64,000 bases of DNA from an uncultured Hyphomicrobiaceae bacterium (lineage in GTDB: Bacteria; Pseudomonadota; Alphaproteobacteria; Rhizobiales; Hyphomicrobiaceae). Each line of letters opens with the position of its first letter. Within the stretch, counting starts at the first letter, position 1. The stretch lies in contig CAJQQK010000102.1 in the NCBI GenBank assembly GCA_905480435.1, positions 1-64,000 on the forward strand. The letters are read 5' to 3'. Shown here in pieces: positions 54,298 through 63,519 of this stretch. A model generated the notes under the pieces. That model was not told the origin of the DNA. It did not search any database and saw only the letters and a list, made by a program, of their open reading frames with translations. The translations under genes and the position numbers were made by a program.

Positions 54298-54942
54298 TTA
54301 GTCTTCTTTCTTCTCTTCGACAGCAGCTGCTTCTTCACCTTCAACAGCTTCTTCGTCGTCGCCACCGCCTGAACGAGACGAAGACGAACCAGCGAGTGTT
54401 GCAACTGTAAAGTCGCGATCCGTGATCGTTGGCGTGACGCCGTTTGGCAACTTAATTGCTGAAATGTGAATCGAATCACCGATATCGACTTCGGCCAGAT
54501 CAACCTCAAAATTCTCAGGAATAGATTCTGCCGGGCAGTTAACTTCGACCTCGTGGCGCACGATGTTGAGGACGCCACCGCGTTTCAGACCTGGGCAGAT
54601 CTCTTCGTTAAGGAAGTTAACCGGTACGGACACTCGGATCGTGCCGTCGCCAGGAATACGCTGGAAATCAACGTGGATCGGCAGGTCCTTGACCGGGTCG
54701 AACTGAATGTCGCGCGGCAACACGCGGTTCGAACTGCCATCGACCTTGATGTCGAAGACGCTCGAGAGAAAGCCGCCTTTATTCAGCAGCTTGGTCAGCG
54801 TTGGCCGATCAAGCGCGATCGTCAGTGGGTCTTTCTTGTCGCCGTAGATTACGGCTGGAATTTTTCCTTCACGACGCACTGCCCGAGCGGCCCCCTTACC
54901 AGCTCTCGGACGCGCCGTGGCTTCGATTTCGACGATCGCCAT
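54298..54942 (-). CDS. rplY: 50S ribosomal protein L25/general stress protein Ctc
   Basis: Binds 5S rRNA. The 214-residue form has an N-terminal L25 domain (about 1-95; ATARPRAGKGAARAVRREGK) and the C-terminal beta domain of CTC-type L25, then an acidic tail (GGGDDEEAVEGEEAAAVEEK). The start at 54942 has GGAG seven bases upstream; the longer ORF would pass through a hairpin. A terminator-like stem lies 16 bases before the ATG. Confidence 0.96.
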   Translation of the reverse strand: MAIVEIEATARPRAGKGAARAVRREGKIPAVIYGDKKDPLTIALDRPTLTKLLNKGGFLSSVFDIKVDGSSNRVLPRDIQFDPVKDLPIHVDFQRIPGDGTIRVSVPVNFLNEEICPGLKRGGVLNIVRHEVEVNCPAESIPENFEVDLAEVDIGDSIHISAIKLPNGVTPTITDRDFTVATLAGSSSSRSGGGDDEEAVEGEEAAAVEEKKED

Positions 54943-54957
54943 GGCATTTCTCCAACG

Positions 54958-54978
54958 AAAAAAGGGCCCAATCGGCCC
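54958..54978 (-). promoter_or_regulatory. Terminator-like hairpin in the rplY leader (possible attenuator)
   Basis: On the minus strand GGGCC-gattg-GGCCC is followed directly by TTTTTT, then the GGAG ribosome site of rplY. No gene lies upstream on this strand for it to terminate, so premature termination in the rplY leader is likely. Confidence 0.6.
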
Positions 54979-55043
54979 ACGTTCCTGCCGGGCCTCCAAG
55001 GGTGCAAGCCAGCAGTCCACCAGATTGTGGTTGAACGGGGCCG

Positions 55044-55071
55044 GTTATAGCAGAGTTTTGCAGTAGCGCAA
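55044..55071 (-). promoter_or_regulatory. Candidate rplY promoter
   Basis: On the minus strand TTGCGC and TATAAC are spaced by 16 bases, about 100 bases upstream of rplY. The -10 box is good, the -35 box only partial. Confidence 0.35.
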
Positions 55072-55249
55072 TGGGCGCGAATCGGCTTGGTTTAGCGTCG
55101 ATTAGAAGGCATTATATACCATCTGCAACACGATCCGTGTTCGCCTTTCGTGAGCTTCTCGTGGGTCTTTCGAACAAGCTCGGCTTATTGGCGGACTTAG
55201 TCGAGACGAACCAGACGTTGCGCCCATTACGTGCCCTGTGAGTGACATC

Positions 55250-56128
55250 ATGACCGCCAAATTCCATCATTCCGACCAACTGATCACAGCTTCCGAACTT
55301 GAGCCACTTCTTGGCAGCGAAAACCTTCGAGTGTTTGATTGCACAACGTACCTCCTCTACGAATCCGGCACTGGGAAGCCTTATACCGTCAAGCCAGGCG
55401 CCGAAGACTATGCGGCCGGGCATATTCCGCACTCCGCATTTGTCGATTTGCAGGGGCAGCTTTCAGTGGAGGGTAGTCCCTTCCGCTTCACGATCCCGAA
55501 GCCCGATGATCTGGCGAGCCGCTTTGGCAAACTCGGAATAGGCGATGATACCCGCGTGGTGCTTTATGCTCGCGAAAATATGCAGTGGGCGACGCGCATC
55601 TGGTGGATGCTGCGCTACGTTGGCTTTGACAATGCTGCTATTCTTGATGGCGGCTGGGAGAAGTGGCGCCATGATGATCGCGCGATCGAAACCTCACTGA
55701 CTGTTTATGAAGCAGCAAATCTGACGCCAAAACCACGACCGGAGCTGTTTGCCGATCGAGACGAGATGCTGGCCGGGATTGACGATGGCACGACCTGCAC
55801 GCTCAATGCGCTGGGTCCCGATCTGCATTCTGGCGCCACCTCGCGCTATGGTCGGCCAGGGCGGATACCAGGCAGCGTCAATGTTCCAGCGGCCAGCCTG
55901 CAGAAACCAGAGACGAAAGAGTTCACAGACATCGAGACCATTGCAGCCGCATTCACGATGGTTGGCGTCACACCGGACAAACGCATCCTGAACTATTGCG
56001 GCGGCGGTATTGCTGCAACGCTTGACGCATACCTGCTTCATCAACTCGGTTATACGGATCTCGCCGTCTACGACAATTCCATGAGTGAGTGGGCGACAAA
56101 CGAAAGCTTGCCGATCGAGAAGGATTGA
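55250..56128 (+). CDS. Sulfurtransferase with two rhodanese domains
   Basis: Thiosulfate or 3-mercaptopyruvate sulfurtransferase of about 292 residues. The first rhodanese domain (about 10-130) lacks the active Cys (VVLYARENMQWATRIWW). The second carries it in LNYCGGGIAATLDAYLL. The CGGGIAAT loop differs from the CGSGVTA of known mercaptopyruvate enzymes, so the donor is uncertain. A GTG at 55238 four codons earlier is an alternative start. It diverges from rplY. Confidence 0.88.
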   Translation: MTAKFHHSDQLITASELEPLLGSENLRVFDCTTYLLYESGTGKPYTVKPGAEDYAAGHIPHSAFVDLQGQLSVEGSPFRFTIPKPDDLASRFGKLGIGDDTRVVLYARENMQWATRIWWMLRYVGFDNAAILDGGWEKWRHDDRAIETSLTVYEAANLTPKPRPELFADRDEMLAGIDDGTTCTLNALGPDLHSGATSRYGRPGRIPGSVNVPAASLQKPETKEFTDIETIAAAFTMVGVTPDKRILNYCGGGIAATLDAYLLHQLGYTDLAVYDNSMSEWATNESLPIEKD

Positions 56129-56289
56129 GCGTCGCCTCGATGCAACCGAATCCCAATGCAGCCGAGCCTCAATCGCCATCCCATTGACGATGCAGCATCG
56201 GCTGTGTTCGAATCTTGTTTCGGCTAGCTGTTCACCCGGCTAACCCGCAGCCAACACATACATACCTAACGCTTCCTCGGAGACCTGAC

Positions 56290-57180
56290 ATGGCGACGAT
56301 CGGCTTTATCGGACTTGGCAACATGGGTGCGCATATGGCGCGCAACCTGATTAAAGCTGGCCATGATCTCAAGGTCTTTGACCTCAACGAACAGACCGTC
56401 CAATACGTCGCCCAGGCCGGTGCGAAGGCTGCCGACAGTGCTGCCGATGCGGCAACCGAGGTCGAGTTCGTGGTCACCATGCTTCCGGTCGGTGCCAACG
56501 TGCGTTCGGTTCTGCAGGATGCTGGCGTCATTGATGCTGTTGCGCCAGGTACGGTTCTGATCGACAGCTCCACCATCGATGTCGACACGGCTCGTGCCAT
56601 GCATGAGGTTGTCGCCGAAGCTGGCTATGAGTTCCTTGATGCCCCTGTTTCAGGCGGTGTCGGCGGCGCTGAAGCTGGCACGCTGACCTTTATGTGTGGT
56701 GGGGATCAGAAGGTCTTTGCCAAGTGCCGTCCTATCCTGGAGGGCATGGGAAAGAATATCGTCAGATGCGGCGGGCCCGGTCAGGGACAAGTCACAAAGA
56801 TCTGCAACAACATGATCGCCGGTATCACAGCGCTCGCATGCTCGGAAGCATTCGTGCTCGGCGAGACGTTGGGCGTCGATCGCAAAGTGCTCTTTGACGT
56901 TATATCGACATCCACGGGAAATTCGACGATTCTAAATCTAATGTGTCCTGTTTCCGGCGTCACGGACAACGTACCAGCCAACAACGGGTACAAGCCAGGA
57001 TTTGCTGCCGGCCTCATGCTCAAAGACCTCCGGCTTGCTCAAGCCGCCGCGTTGACCGCTGGCACCTCGACACCACTGGGCGCCGCCGCAGCGGCCGCCT
57101 TTGCAATCCATGATGCAAACGGCAACAGCCATTTGGACACGTCGAGCATTATCAAGGTCATTAAGCCCGATATCGAGTGA
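56290..57180 (+). CDS. 3-hydroxyisobutyrate dehydrogenase family protein
   Basis: NAD-dependent beta-hydroxyacid dehydrogenase of 296 residues. The cofactor motif is GFIGLGNMGAHMARNL. The substrate-binding DAPVSGGVGGAEAGTL and the catalytic Lys in GQVTKICNNMI are present. 3-Hydroxyisobutyrate (valine degradation) is the usual substrate, but tartronate semialdehyde reductase has the same motifs and would fit the glyoxylate theme of the window. The start at 56290 matches the family beginning. Confidence 0.92.
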   Translation: MATIGFIGLGNMGAHMARNLIKAGHDLKVFDLNEQTVQYVAQAGAKAADSAADAATEVEFVVTMLPVGANVRSVLQDAGVIDAVAPGTVLIDSSTIDVDTARAMHEVVAEAGYEFLDAPVSGGVGGAEAGTLTFMCGGDQKVFAKCRPILEGMGKNIVRCGGPGQGQVTKICNNMIAGITALACSEAFVLGETLGVDRKVLFDVISTSTGNSTILNLMCPVSGVTDNVPANNGYKPGFAAGLMLKDLRLAQAAALTAGTSTPLGAAAAAAFAIHDANGNSHLDTSSIIKVIKPDIE

Positions 57181-57224
57181 TGTCAGGACTTGTTTCTGGC
57201 CGCGCAACAGGCTAGATCGCTCCG

Positions 57225-57476
57225 ATGACAGATACGCCTCCAGATCGCCTTAGCGTCAATCCAAAGAGCCCGCACCACGATGAAGCGCTTCTTGCGCGCG
57301 GTATCGGTGTGCGCTTTCGCGACCAGATCAAAACTAACGTAGAGGAATACTGCCTTTCTGAAGGTTGGATTCGGGTCGCGGCCGGCAAGACGCTCGACCG
57401 CAAGGGCAACCCGTTGACGGTTAAGCTGACCGGTCCGGTTGAAGTCTGGTTCGAGGACATTCAGGCCGACGTTTGA
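57225..57476 (+). CDS. DUF3297 family protein
   Basis: An 83-residue protein with the DUF3297 pattern: PPDRLSVNPKSPHHDEALL, GIGVRFRDQIKTNVEEYC and a Lys-rich middle (AAGKTLDRKGNPLTVKLTG) ending in VEVWFED. Probably a small beta-rich cytosolic protein; function unknown. It lies 44 bases after the dehydrogenase gene. Confidence 0.85.
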   Translation: MTDTPPDRLSVNPKSPHHDEALLARGIGVRFRDQIKTNVEEYCLSEGWIRVAAGKTLDRKGNPLTVKLTGPVEVWFEDIQADV

Positions 57477-57615
57477 CGCAGGCGGGATGCTCCGAGCCAC
57501 CATTGCGAACTTGCTCTCTCGGTCACTTAACATGCATGCGATTGCCTGAAACGGGCTGGTGGTGCTGAATTCATGTTCTTGAGTTCCGCGCTAAGCGTCC
57601 AGACAGGAGCGTGCC

Positions 57616-58353
57616 ATGATCGAAGACATCATCGACATTGATACGGGCGATGGCGCGATGGAGACATTTGTCTGTCGTCCGGATCGTGGTGCGCATCCGC
57701 CGGTGCTGCTCCTCATGGATGCACCCGGCATTCGCGAAGAGCTTTACGACATGGCGCGCCGTCTCTCGACCGTCGGTTACGCGGTTCTGATGCCGAACCT
57801 CTACTATCGTGCCGGTCGCGACACAAAATACGGATCGGCCGTGCTGGAGCATGGCAGCGACGATCACACCCGTATGCGTGCCGTGCGCACCAAGATGACA
57901 ATCCCGCCCGTCATGGAAGATGTCGCTGCGATAATCGCATATTGCGACGCAAGCAGTGATATCAAGGATGGCCCAGTCGGCGCACACGGTTACTGCATGA
58001 GCGGCCCCTACGCGCTGGCGGCAGCTGCGCGCTATCCAGATAGGATTGCCGCCGCAGCTTCTTTCTATGGCACCTGGCTGGTCAGCGATGCTGTAGAGAG
58101 CCCGCATCTGACACTCGGGCAGGCCAAGGGTGAACTCTATATCTCATGCGCTGAGTTCGATGACCTGGCACCGCTGCCAATGGTTGATGAGTTGAAGGCG
58201 CTGTTTGATGAATCGGGAAACTTCGGTGAGCTCGAAATTCATCCAGGCGTTCATCACGGCTTCGCGTTTCCAAAACGCAAGATCTACGATCAGGCCGCCG
58301 CCGAGCGTCATTGGGAACGCCTCATCGCCCTCTATCGCCGTCATCTTGGCTAA
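57616..58353 (+). CDS. Dienelactone hydrolase family protein
   Basis: Alpha/beta hydrolase of 245 residues with a Cys nucleophile. The triad is visible as Cys in HGYCMSGPYAL, Asp in EFDDLAPLPMV and His in GVHHGFAFP. Substrates in the family range from dienelactone to other lactones and esters. No chlorocatechol genes are nearby, so a general lactonase or esterase is likely. It is followed 33 bases later by the TauD-like gene. Confidence 0.9.
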   Translation: MIEDIIDIDTGDGAMETFVCRPDRGAHPPVLLLMDAPGIREELYDMARRLSTVGYAVLMPNLYYRAGRDTKYGSAVLEHGSDDHTRMRAVRTKMTIPPVMEDVAAIIAYCDASSDIKDGPVGAHGYCMSGPYALAAAARYPDRIAAAASFYGTWLVSDAVESPHLTLGQAKGELYISCAEFDDLAPLPMVDELKALFDESGNFGELEIHPGVHHGFAFPKRKIYDQAAAERHWERLIALYRRHLG

Positions 58354-58386
58354 CGCCACGGCGCAGACGTTCACCGGAGATTAACG

Positions 58387-59262
58387 ATGTCCGCAAGTTC
58401 GACTCAGATTACGATAGAACCGCTCGGGCGCACATTCGGTGCGGCCATTGGCAATGTCGACCTTTCGCGCGCGCTTGACGACGTAACGTTCGCCGAGATC
58501 GAAGCAGCCTTTGCGAAGTGGTCAGTAATCGTCTTTCGCGATCAGAAAATCACACCGGATGATCAGGTTAGGTTTGCTCGACGCTTCGGCGATCTCGAAA
58601 TCAACGCCTTCGAAAAACATGCGCTCGAAGGCTACAGCGGCGTTCTGAAAATCTCGAATATCGTCGAGGACGGTAAGCCGCTTGGTTACGCTGATGCCGG
58701 CAGCTTCTGGCACACGGACATGTCCTACACGAAAACACCACCGCGCCTCACCATGCTCTATGCCCTCGAAGTGCCGTTGAATGCCGACGGCACGCCGAAG
58801 GGCGACACCTGGTTCGCAAGTGCGGTCGACGCCTACGATGCACTTGATGATGCAACCAAGCGGACAATTGACGGGCGCACGGCAACGCATTTCTTCGGCG
58901 CTAAAAAACGTGGTGTAAAGAAGCCCGTCCAGGTCACTCAGGAGCAACTCGACAAAAACCCGCCAGTCGACCATCCGATTGCGCGCACGCATCCGGTTTC
59001 TGACCGGAAAGCGATCTACGTAACGGCCGATGAGTGCACAGGAATTTCCGGGTTGCCCGAGACCGAGGCGCTGCGGTTGCTGAAGCAGCTGTCAGATCAT
59101 GTCGTGAAGCCGGAGTTTCAGTATCACCACAAATGGCAGGTTGGTGATGTTCTCATGTGGGACAACTGCGCCGTCCAGCATGTTGTCCATCGCGACTACG
59201 ACTTCCCACCGGATCGGCGCATGATGCATCGCGTGACGGTCAACGGCTCAGTGCCGTTTTAA
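58387..59262 (+). CDS. TauD/TfdA family Fe(II)/2-oxoglutarate dioxygenase
   Basis: Non-heme iron dioxygenase of 291 residues. The iron site is H-x-D in SFWHTDMSYTKTPP with the distal His in CAVQHVVHRDY; the 2-oxoglutarate-binding Arg is in RRMMHRVTV. The family includes enzymes for taurine, sulfonates, phenoxy acids and carnitine-like compounds; the specific substrate is not readable. Probably co-transcribed with the dienelactone hydrolase. Confidence 0.92.
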   Translation: MSASSTQITIEPLGRTFGAAIGNVDLSRALDDVTFAEIEAAFAKWSVIVFRDQKITPDDQVRFARRFGDLEINAFEKHALEGYSGVLKISNIVEDGKPLGYADAGSFWHTDMSYTKTPPRLTMLYALEVPLNADGTPKGDTWFASAVDAYDALDDATKRTIDGRTATHFFGAKKRGVKKPVQVTQEQLDKNPPVDHPIARTHPVSDRKAIYVTADECTGISGLPETEALRLLKQLSDHVVKPEFQYHHKWQVGDVLMWDNCAVQHVVHRDYDFPPDRRMMHRVTVNGSVPF

Positions 59263-59301
59263 GAGGCTTTTGGCCCTCAGACCACCCTTCTGGCGGAAGA
59301 A

Positions 59302-59330
59302 GTACAGCCCAACTTTCAGCTGGGCTGTAC
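59302..59330. terminator. Hairpin between convergent TauD-like and aminotransferase genes
   Basis: GTACAGCCCA pairs perfectly with TGGGCTGTAC around a nine-base loop. No T tract follows on either strand, so it may be a weak or Rho-assisted terminator for both genes. Confidence 0.5.
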
Positions 59331-59351
59331 CGAGAGTAGTGTTTAAGTGGC

Positions 59352-60713
<1,362 letters not shown>

Positions 60714-60754
60714 TTATTGCTCACGGGCCGCACCAGCCAGCAGAGCTGACTTGG

Positions 60755-60844
60755 CCCTCCGCAGGGGCGGCGCTAAGCGCCGGGTCGCCTGCGCTCCCGG
60801 GACTTAGTCCCGCCCCCGCGGAGGGGCAGCCCCGCTTTAGCGGG
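60755..60844. repeat. Multibranched hairpin array in intergenic region
   Basis: A 16-bp outer stem with one mismatch (60755-60770 with 60810-60825) encloses CGGGAC-tta-GTCCCG (60798-60812). CGGCGC-taa-GCGCCG (60768-60782) competes for part of the outer stem. CCCGCT-tt-AGCGGG (60831-60844) follows. It lies 22 bases after the SLC13 gene stop, in the 311-bp gap to the aminotransferase start; the rest of that gap holds nothing clear. The GGGAC core also occurs in the array at 5228-5288. Confidence 0.7.
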
Positions 60845-60865
60845 CGAACAGGTCCGTGTGCGATA

Positions 60866-62722
60866 TCAGAGCGGCCATACGATCAAGATCATCGGCACGG
60901 CAACGGCGACGATGAGTATCTCCAGCGGCAGCCCCATGCGCCAATAATCACCGAAACTATAGCCGCCAGGTCCCATTATTAGCGTGTTGTTCTTGTGTCC
61001 GATCGGCGTCAGGAAGGCGCAGGATGCAGCAATGGCAACGGCCATCAAGAACGGATCAGGGTTCACTCCGAGACTGTTCGCGACTCCAATACCGACAGGC
61101 GCTGCGATAAGCGCTGTCGCTGTATTGTTCAGGACATCGGAGAGCGTCATGGTGACAATCATAAGGAGTGTCAGCACCCCCCATGCTGGCGCGCCCTGAC
61201 TGATCGTCACAATCCAATTGGCAAGCAGTTCTGTGCCACCCGAATTTTCGAGCGCGGCACCAATTGGAATAAGAGAGCCGATGAGTACGACAACGGGCCA
61301 TTCGATCGCATCATACAGCTGCCTTATCGGAACGATATTGAGCAGCACGTAAAGGATCGTGACAGCTGCCAAGGCGACCGGCAGATACATCATGCCGACA
61401 GATGCCAACCCAATTGCTGCAACGAAGATCGTCGCGGCCACTGCTGCCTGCTTGCCATCGCGCACCTGCAGTCCTCGTTCGGCGAGCGGCAGAGTGCCAA
61501 GATGATCTGATGCGGCTTGCAGCATATCGTCAGTGCCCAGCAGCAGCAGCACATCACCAGCCCGGAGCGACATGCTGCGCACGCGGTTTTTAACTTTCCG
61601 GCCCTCACGAGAGATCCCGATGAGCCAAACGCCGTATGTTTCGTAGAGCCGCATCGCCATTGCCGTGCGCCCTTCAACGGAAGCACCGGGCCGAACCACA
61701 ACTTCGATCAAGGACAACTCTGCAGGACGTTTAAGCTTCTTTTCAGACGCTTCTTCATCGGCATCGCCCGCTGCTATTGCTGTCGCCAATGCTTGTGCTT
61801 TTTCGGTCTGTGCGGCGTCAGTCACATCTTCGGAGCCAAACGACAGATCCAGTTCCGAAACGACTTTGTCGAGGTTCTCGGCAACGGTTTCCAGCAGCAG
61901 CACATCGCCTTCGCGCGTTTTCATCCAACGCGCATAACCCGGCACGTCCTGGCCGTCGCGAATCACCTCCACGAGAATGGTATCGTGACCCTCAAGCATG
62001 TCTTCCAATTCGCCGACCGTCTTACCAATCGATTTTGATTCTGGGCCAAATCTCAGTTCAACTAAATAACTGCCAAGATCGAAGAGCTCTTTGCCGGCTT
62101 GCCGCTCTCGCGTTGACTTTGGCAGCAGGCGCCAGCCAATCAACGCCACATATGCGACACCCGCCACTGCGCAGGCGATGCCAACTGGGGCAAAGTCGAA
62201 CATTCGGAATGGCGCCCCCAGTTTTTCCTCACGGATACTGGAGATAATAATGTTGGGTGGTGTGCCAATCAGCGTGATGAGGCCGCCCAGAATAGTCGCA
62301 AAAGAGAGCGGCATCAGAGTAATTGCCGGCGAACGCTTCTCACGCTCGGCAGCTTGGATGTCAACGGGCATAAGTAACGCCAGCGCGCCGACGTTATTCA
62401 TAAGCGCTGACATAGCTGCGCCGAGGCTCGCCATGACGCCGATGTGTGCAAGCAGCGAACGGCCGGCTGGGACCAGCCACCGAGCGATCAGATCGACTGC
62501 GCCGGAATTTGCGAGCCCTTTTGAGACCACCAGAACAAGCGCGATAATGATTGTGGCTGGGTGCCCGAAACCTTCAAAAGCGGTCTTGCCGGGAATGATG
62601 CCAACAACAACTGCAACAACGAGCGCGCCAAGCGCGACGATGTCATAGCGAATGCGTCCCCATAGCAGCATCGCGAACAGGCCAAAGAAGATGGCGAATA
62701 GAATGTACTGATCGTTCGTCAT
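60866..62722 (-). CDS. SLC13 (DASS)-family anion transporter with two TrkA-C domains
   Basis: Membrane transporter of 618 residues from the chosen Met. N-terminal helices (about 5-185) hold SALMNNVGALALLMPV and a GTPPNIIISS loop. Two RCK-C/TrkA-C domains (about 200-385; LGSYLVELRFGPESKSIGKTV and SLIEVVVRPGASVEGRTAM) lie on the cytoplasmic side. C-terminal helices carry SDVLNNTATALI and TPIGHKNNTLIMGPGGY. This layout is typical of sulfate or dicarboxylate carriers of the Sac1/YfbS type. The track start adds about 90 residues without family similarity; a Met at 62758 is also possible. Ribosome site weak. Confidence 0.9.
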   Translation of the reverse strand: MTNDQYILFAIFFGLFAMLLWGRIRYDIVALGALVVAVVVGIIPGKTAFEGFGHPATIIIALVLVVSKGLANSGAVDLIARWLVPAGRSLLAHIGVMASLGAAMSALMNNVGALALLMPVDIQAAEREKRSPAITLMPLSFATILGGLITLIGTPPNIIISSIREEKLGAPFRMFDFAPVGIACAVAGVAYVALIGWRLLPKSTRERQAGKELFDLGSYLVELRFGPESKSIGKTVGELEDMLEGHDTILVEVIRDGQDVPGYARWMKTREGDVLLLETVAENLDKVVSELDLSFGSEDVTDAAQTEKAQALATAIAAGDADEEASEKKLKRPAELSLIEVVVRPGASVEGRTAMAMRLYETYGVWLIGISREGRKVKNRVRSMSLRAGDVLLLLGTDDMLQAASDHLGTLPLAERGLQVRDGKQAAVAATIFVAAIGLASVGMMYLPVALAAVTILYVLLNIVPIRQLYDAIEWPVVVLIGSLIPIGAALENSGGTELLANWIVTISQGAPAWGVLTLLMIVTMTLSDVLNNTATALIAAPVGIGVANSLGVNPDPFLMAVAIAASCAFLTPIGHKNNTLIMGPGGYSFGDYWRMGLPLEILIVAVAVPMILIVWPL

Positions 62723-63082
62723 ATTATTTGGCTCATTCCCATTCGGCCGCGAGGCCATGGTCTGTACGAATCTGTCGGTTGAGATAATGTGTCTGACCGG
62801 ACGGATGCTGGCACGGTCGCTTGAAGTTTTCGACAGGCGGCGCCCAACAAATGCTGCAGCGGATGACGGCAAACCAATGTTTCGGCCCCGTGGTTGGTGC
62901 CTGGAGCAAGATGTGAGCTCACAAACCGTTCCCCCAATACAACACTCACGAGAAGTTAACCAGCCGTCACGAAATCCCACCAAGCGCGCCACATTCCCGG
63001 CGCAACACGGTCTCAGTTTTAGGGTTCTTTGGTATCAGGCAAACGCGCGAATAAAAGAGCCATTTGGTTAGTCGGGGTTGTG
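62723..63082. other. Intergenic region, nothing clear
   Basis: The 360-bp gap between the divergent SLC13 gene and the hypothetical gene at 63083 shows no convincing ORF, hairpin or box. The plus-strand ORF at 62757-63071 has no family features and no ribosome site. Confidence 0.5.
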
Positions 63083-63457
63083 ATGAGAGAATCGTTGAAG
63101 TGGCAGCAGGTCCAGAAGCCCTTACGGGATTTCGTCTGCTCACTTGTAGTTTTTTCGGCGTTGTTGGTGGTCATGGCTCCGTCTCGGTACCAAGCTACAC
63201 CGATCCCTGTTTTATCACTGTTTAGTGGTTCCACCGCGATCGCAGCTGATTACAATCCGGCATCAATAGGAAAGAGCTCACCCAGCACATCTCATGGAAC
63301 TTTGACGGCCAAGCCCTTGTCGGACGTTAACATGCCGCTTATCTCAACAATGCTAGCCTTAGTATTTTCATCTATTATGGCGTTTAATCTTGCGCTGATG
63401 AGACATCTTCGCCGCGTAAACGCCTCCTCGCGGCGAGGTGTGTGGAAGGAAGGCTGA
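63083..63457 (+). CDS. Hypothetical protein with two hydrophobic helices
   Basis: About 124 residues from the ATG at 63083; an earlier Met at 63029 would add 18. Two hydrophobic segments are seen: an N-terminal one (VCSLVVFSALLVVMAP) that may be a signal anchor, and a C-terminal one (LISTMLALVFSSIMAFNLAL) followed by RHLRRVNASSRRG. The middle is Ser/Thr/Pro-rich and probably periplasmic. It lies 62 bases before another unrecognised membrane-anchored gene, and the two may work together. No family recognised. Confidence 0.55.
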   Translation: MRESLKWQQVQKPLRDFVCSLVVFSALLVVMAPSRYQATPIPVLSLFSGSTAIAADYNPASIGKSSPSTSHGTLTAKPLSDVNMPLISTMLALVFSSIMAFNLALMRHLRRVNASSRRGVWKEG

Positions 63458-63507
63458 ATGTTCCAGGTTGCTGGGACCGCGGTCTTCCTTCCATGAATCC
63501 ATGGATT
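63443..63507. repeat. Nested inverted repeats between two hypothetical genes
   Basis: TGGAAGGAAG (63443-63452) and CTTCCTTCCA (63484-63493) are perfectly complementary over 31 intervening bases, which include the 10-bp palindrome GACCGCGGTC (63475-63484). A further 12-bp palindrome AATCCATGGATT follows (63496-63507). No T tract follows. Confidence 0.55.
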
Positions 63508-63519
63508 GGAGAACACACG

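Noticed and set aside
60755-60844. CRISPR array
   Set aside because: The repeated elements are short palindromes of different sequence without regular spacers, and no cas gene is in the window.
62757-63071. 104-residue plus-strand ORF before the hypothetical gene at 63083
   Set aside because: It is antisense to the SLC13 upstream region, lacks a ribosome site and has random-looking composition.
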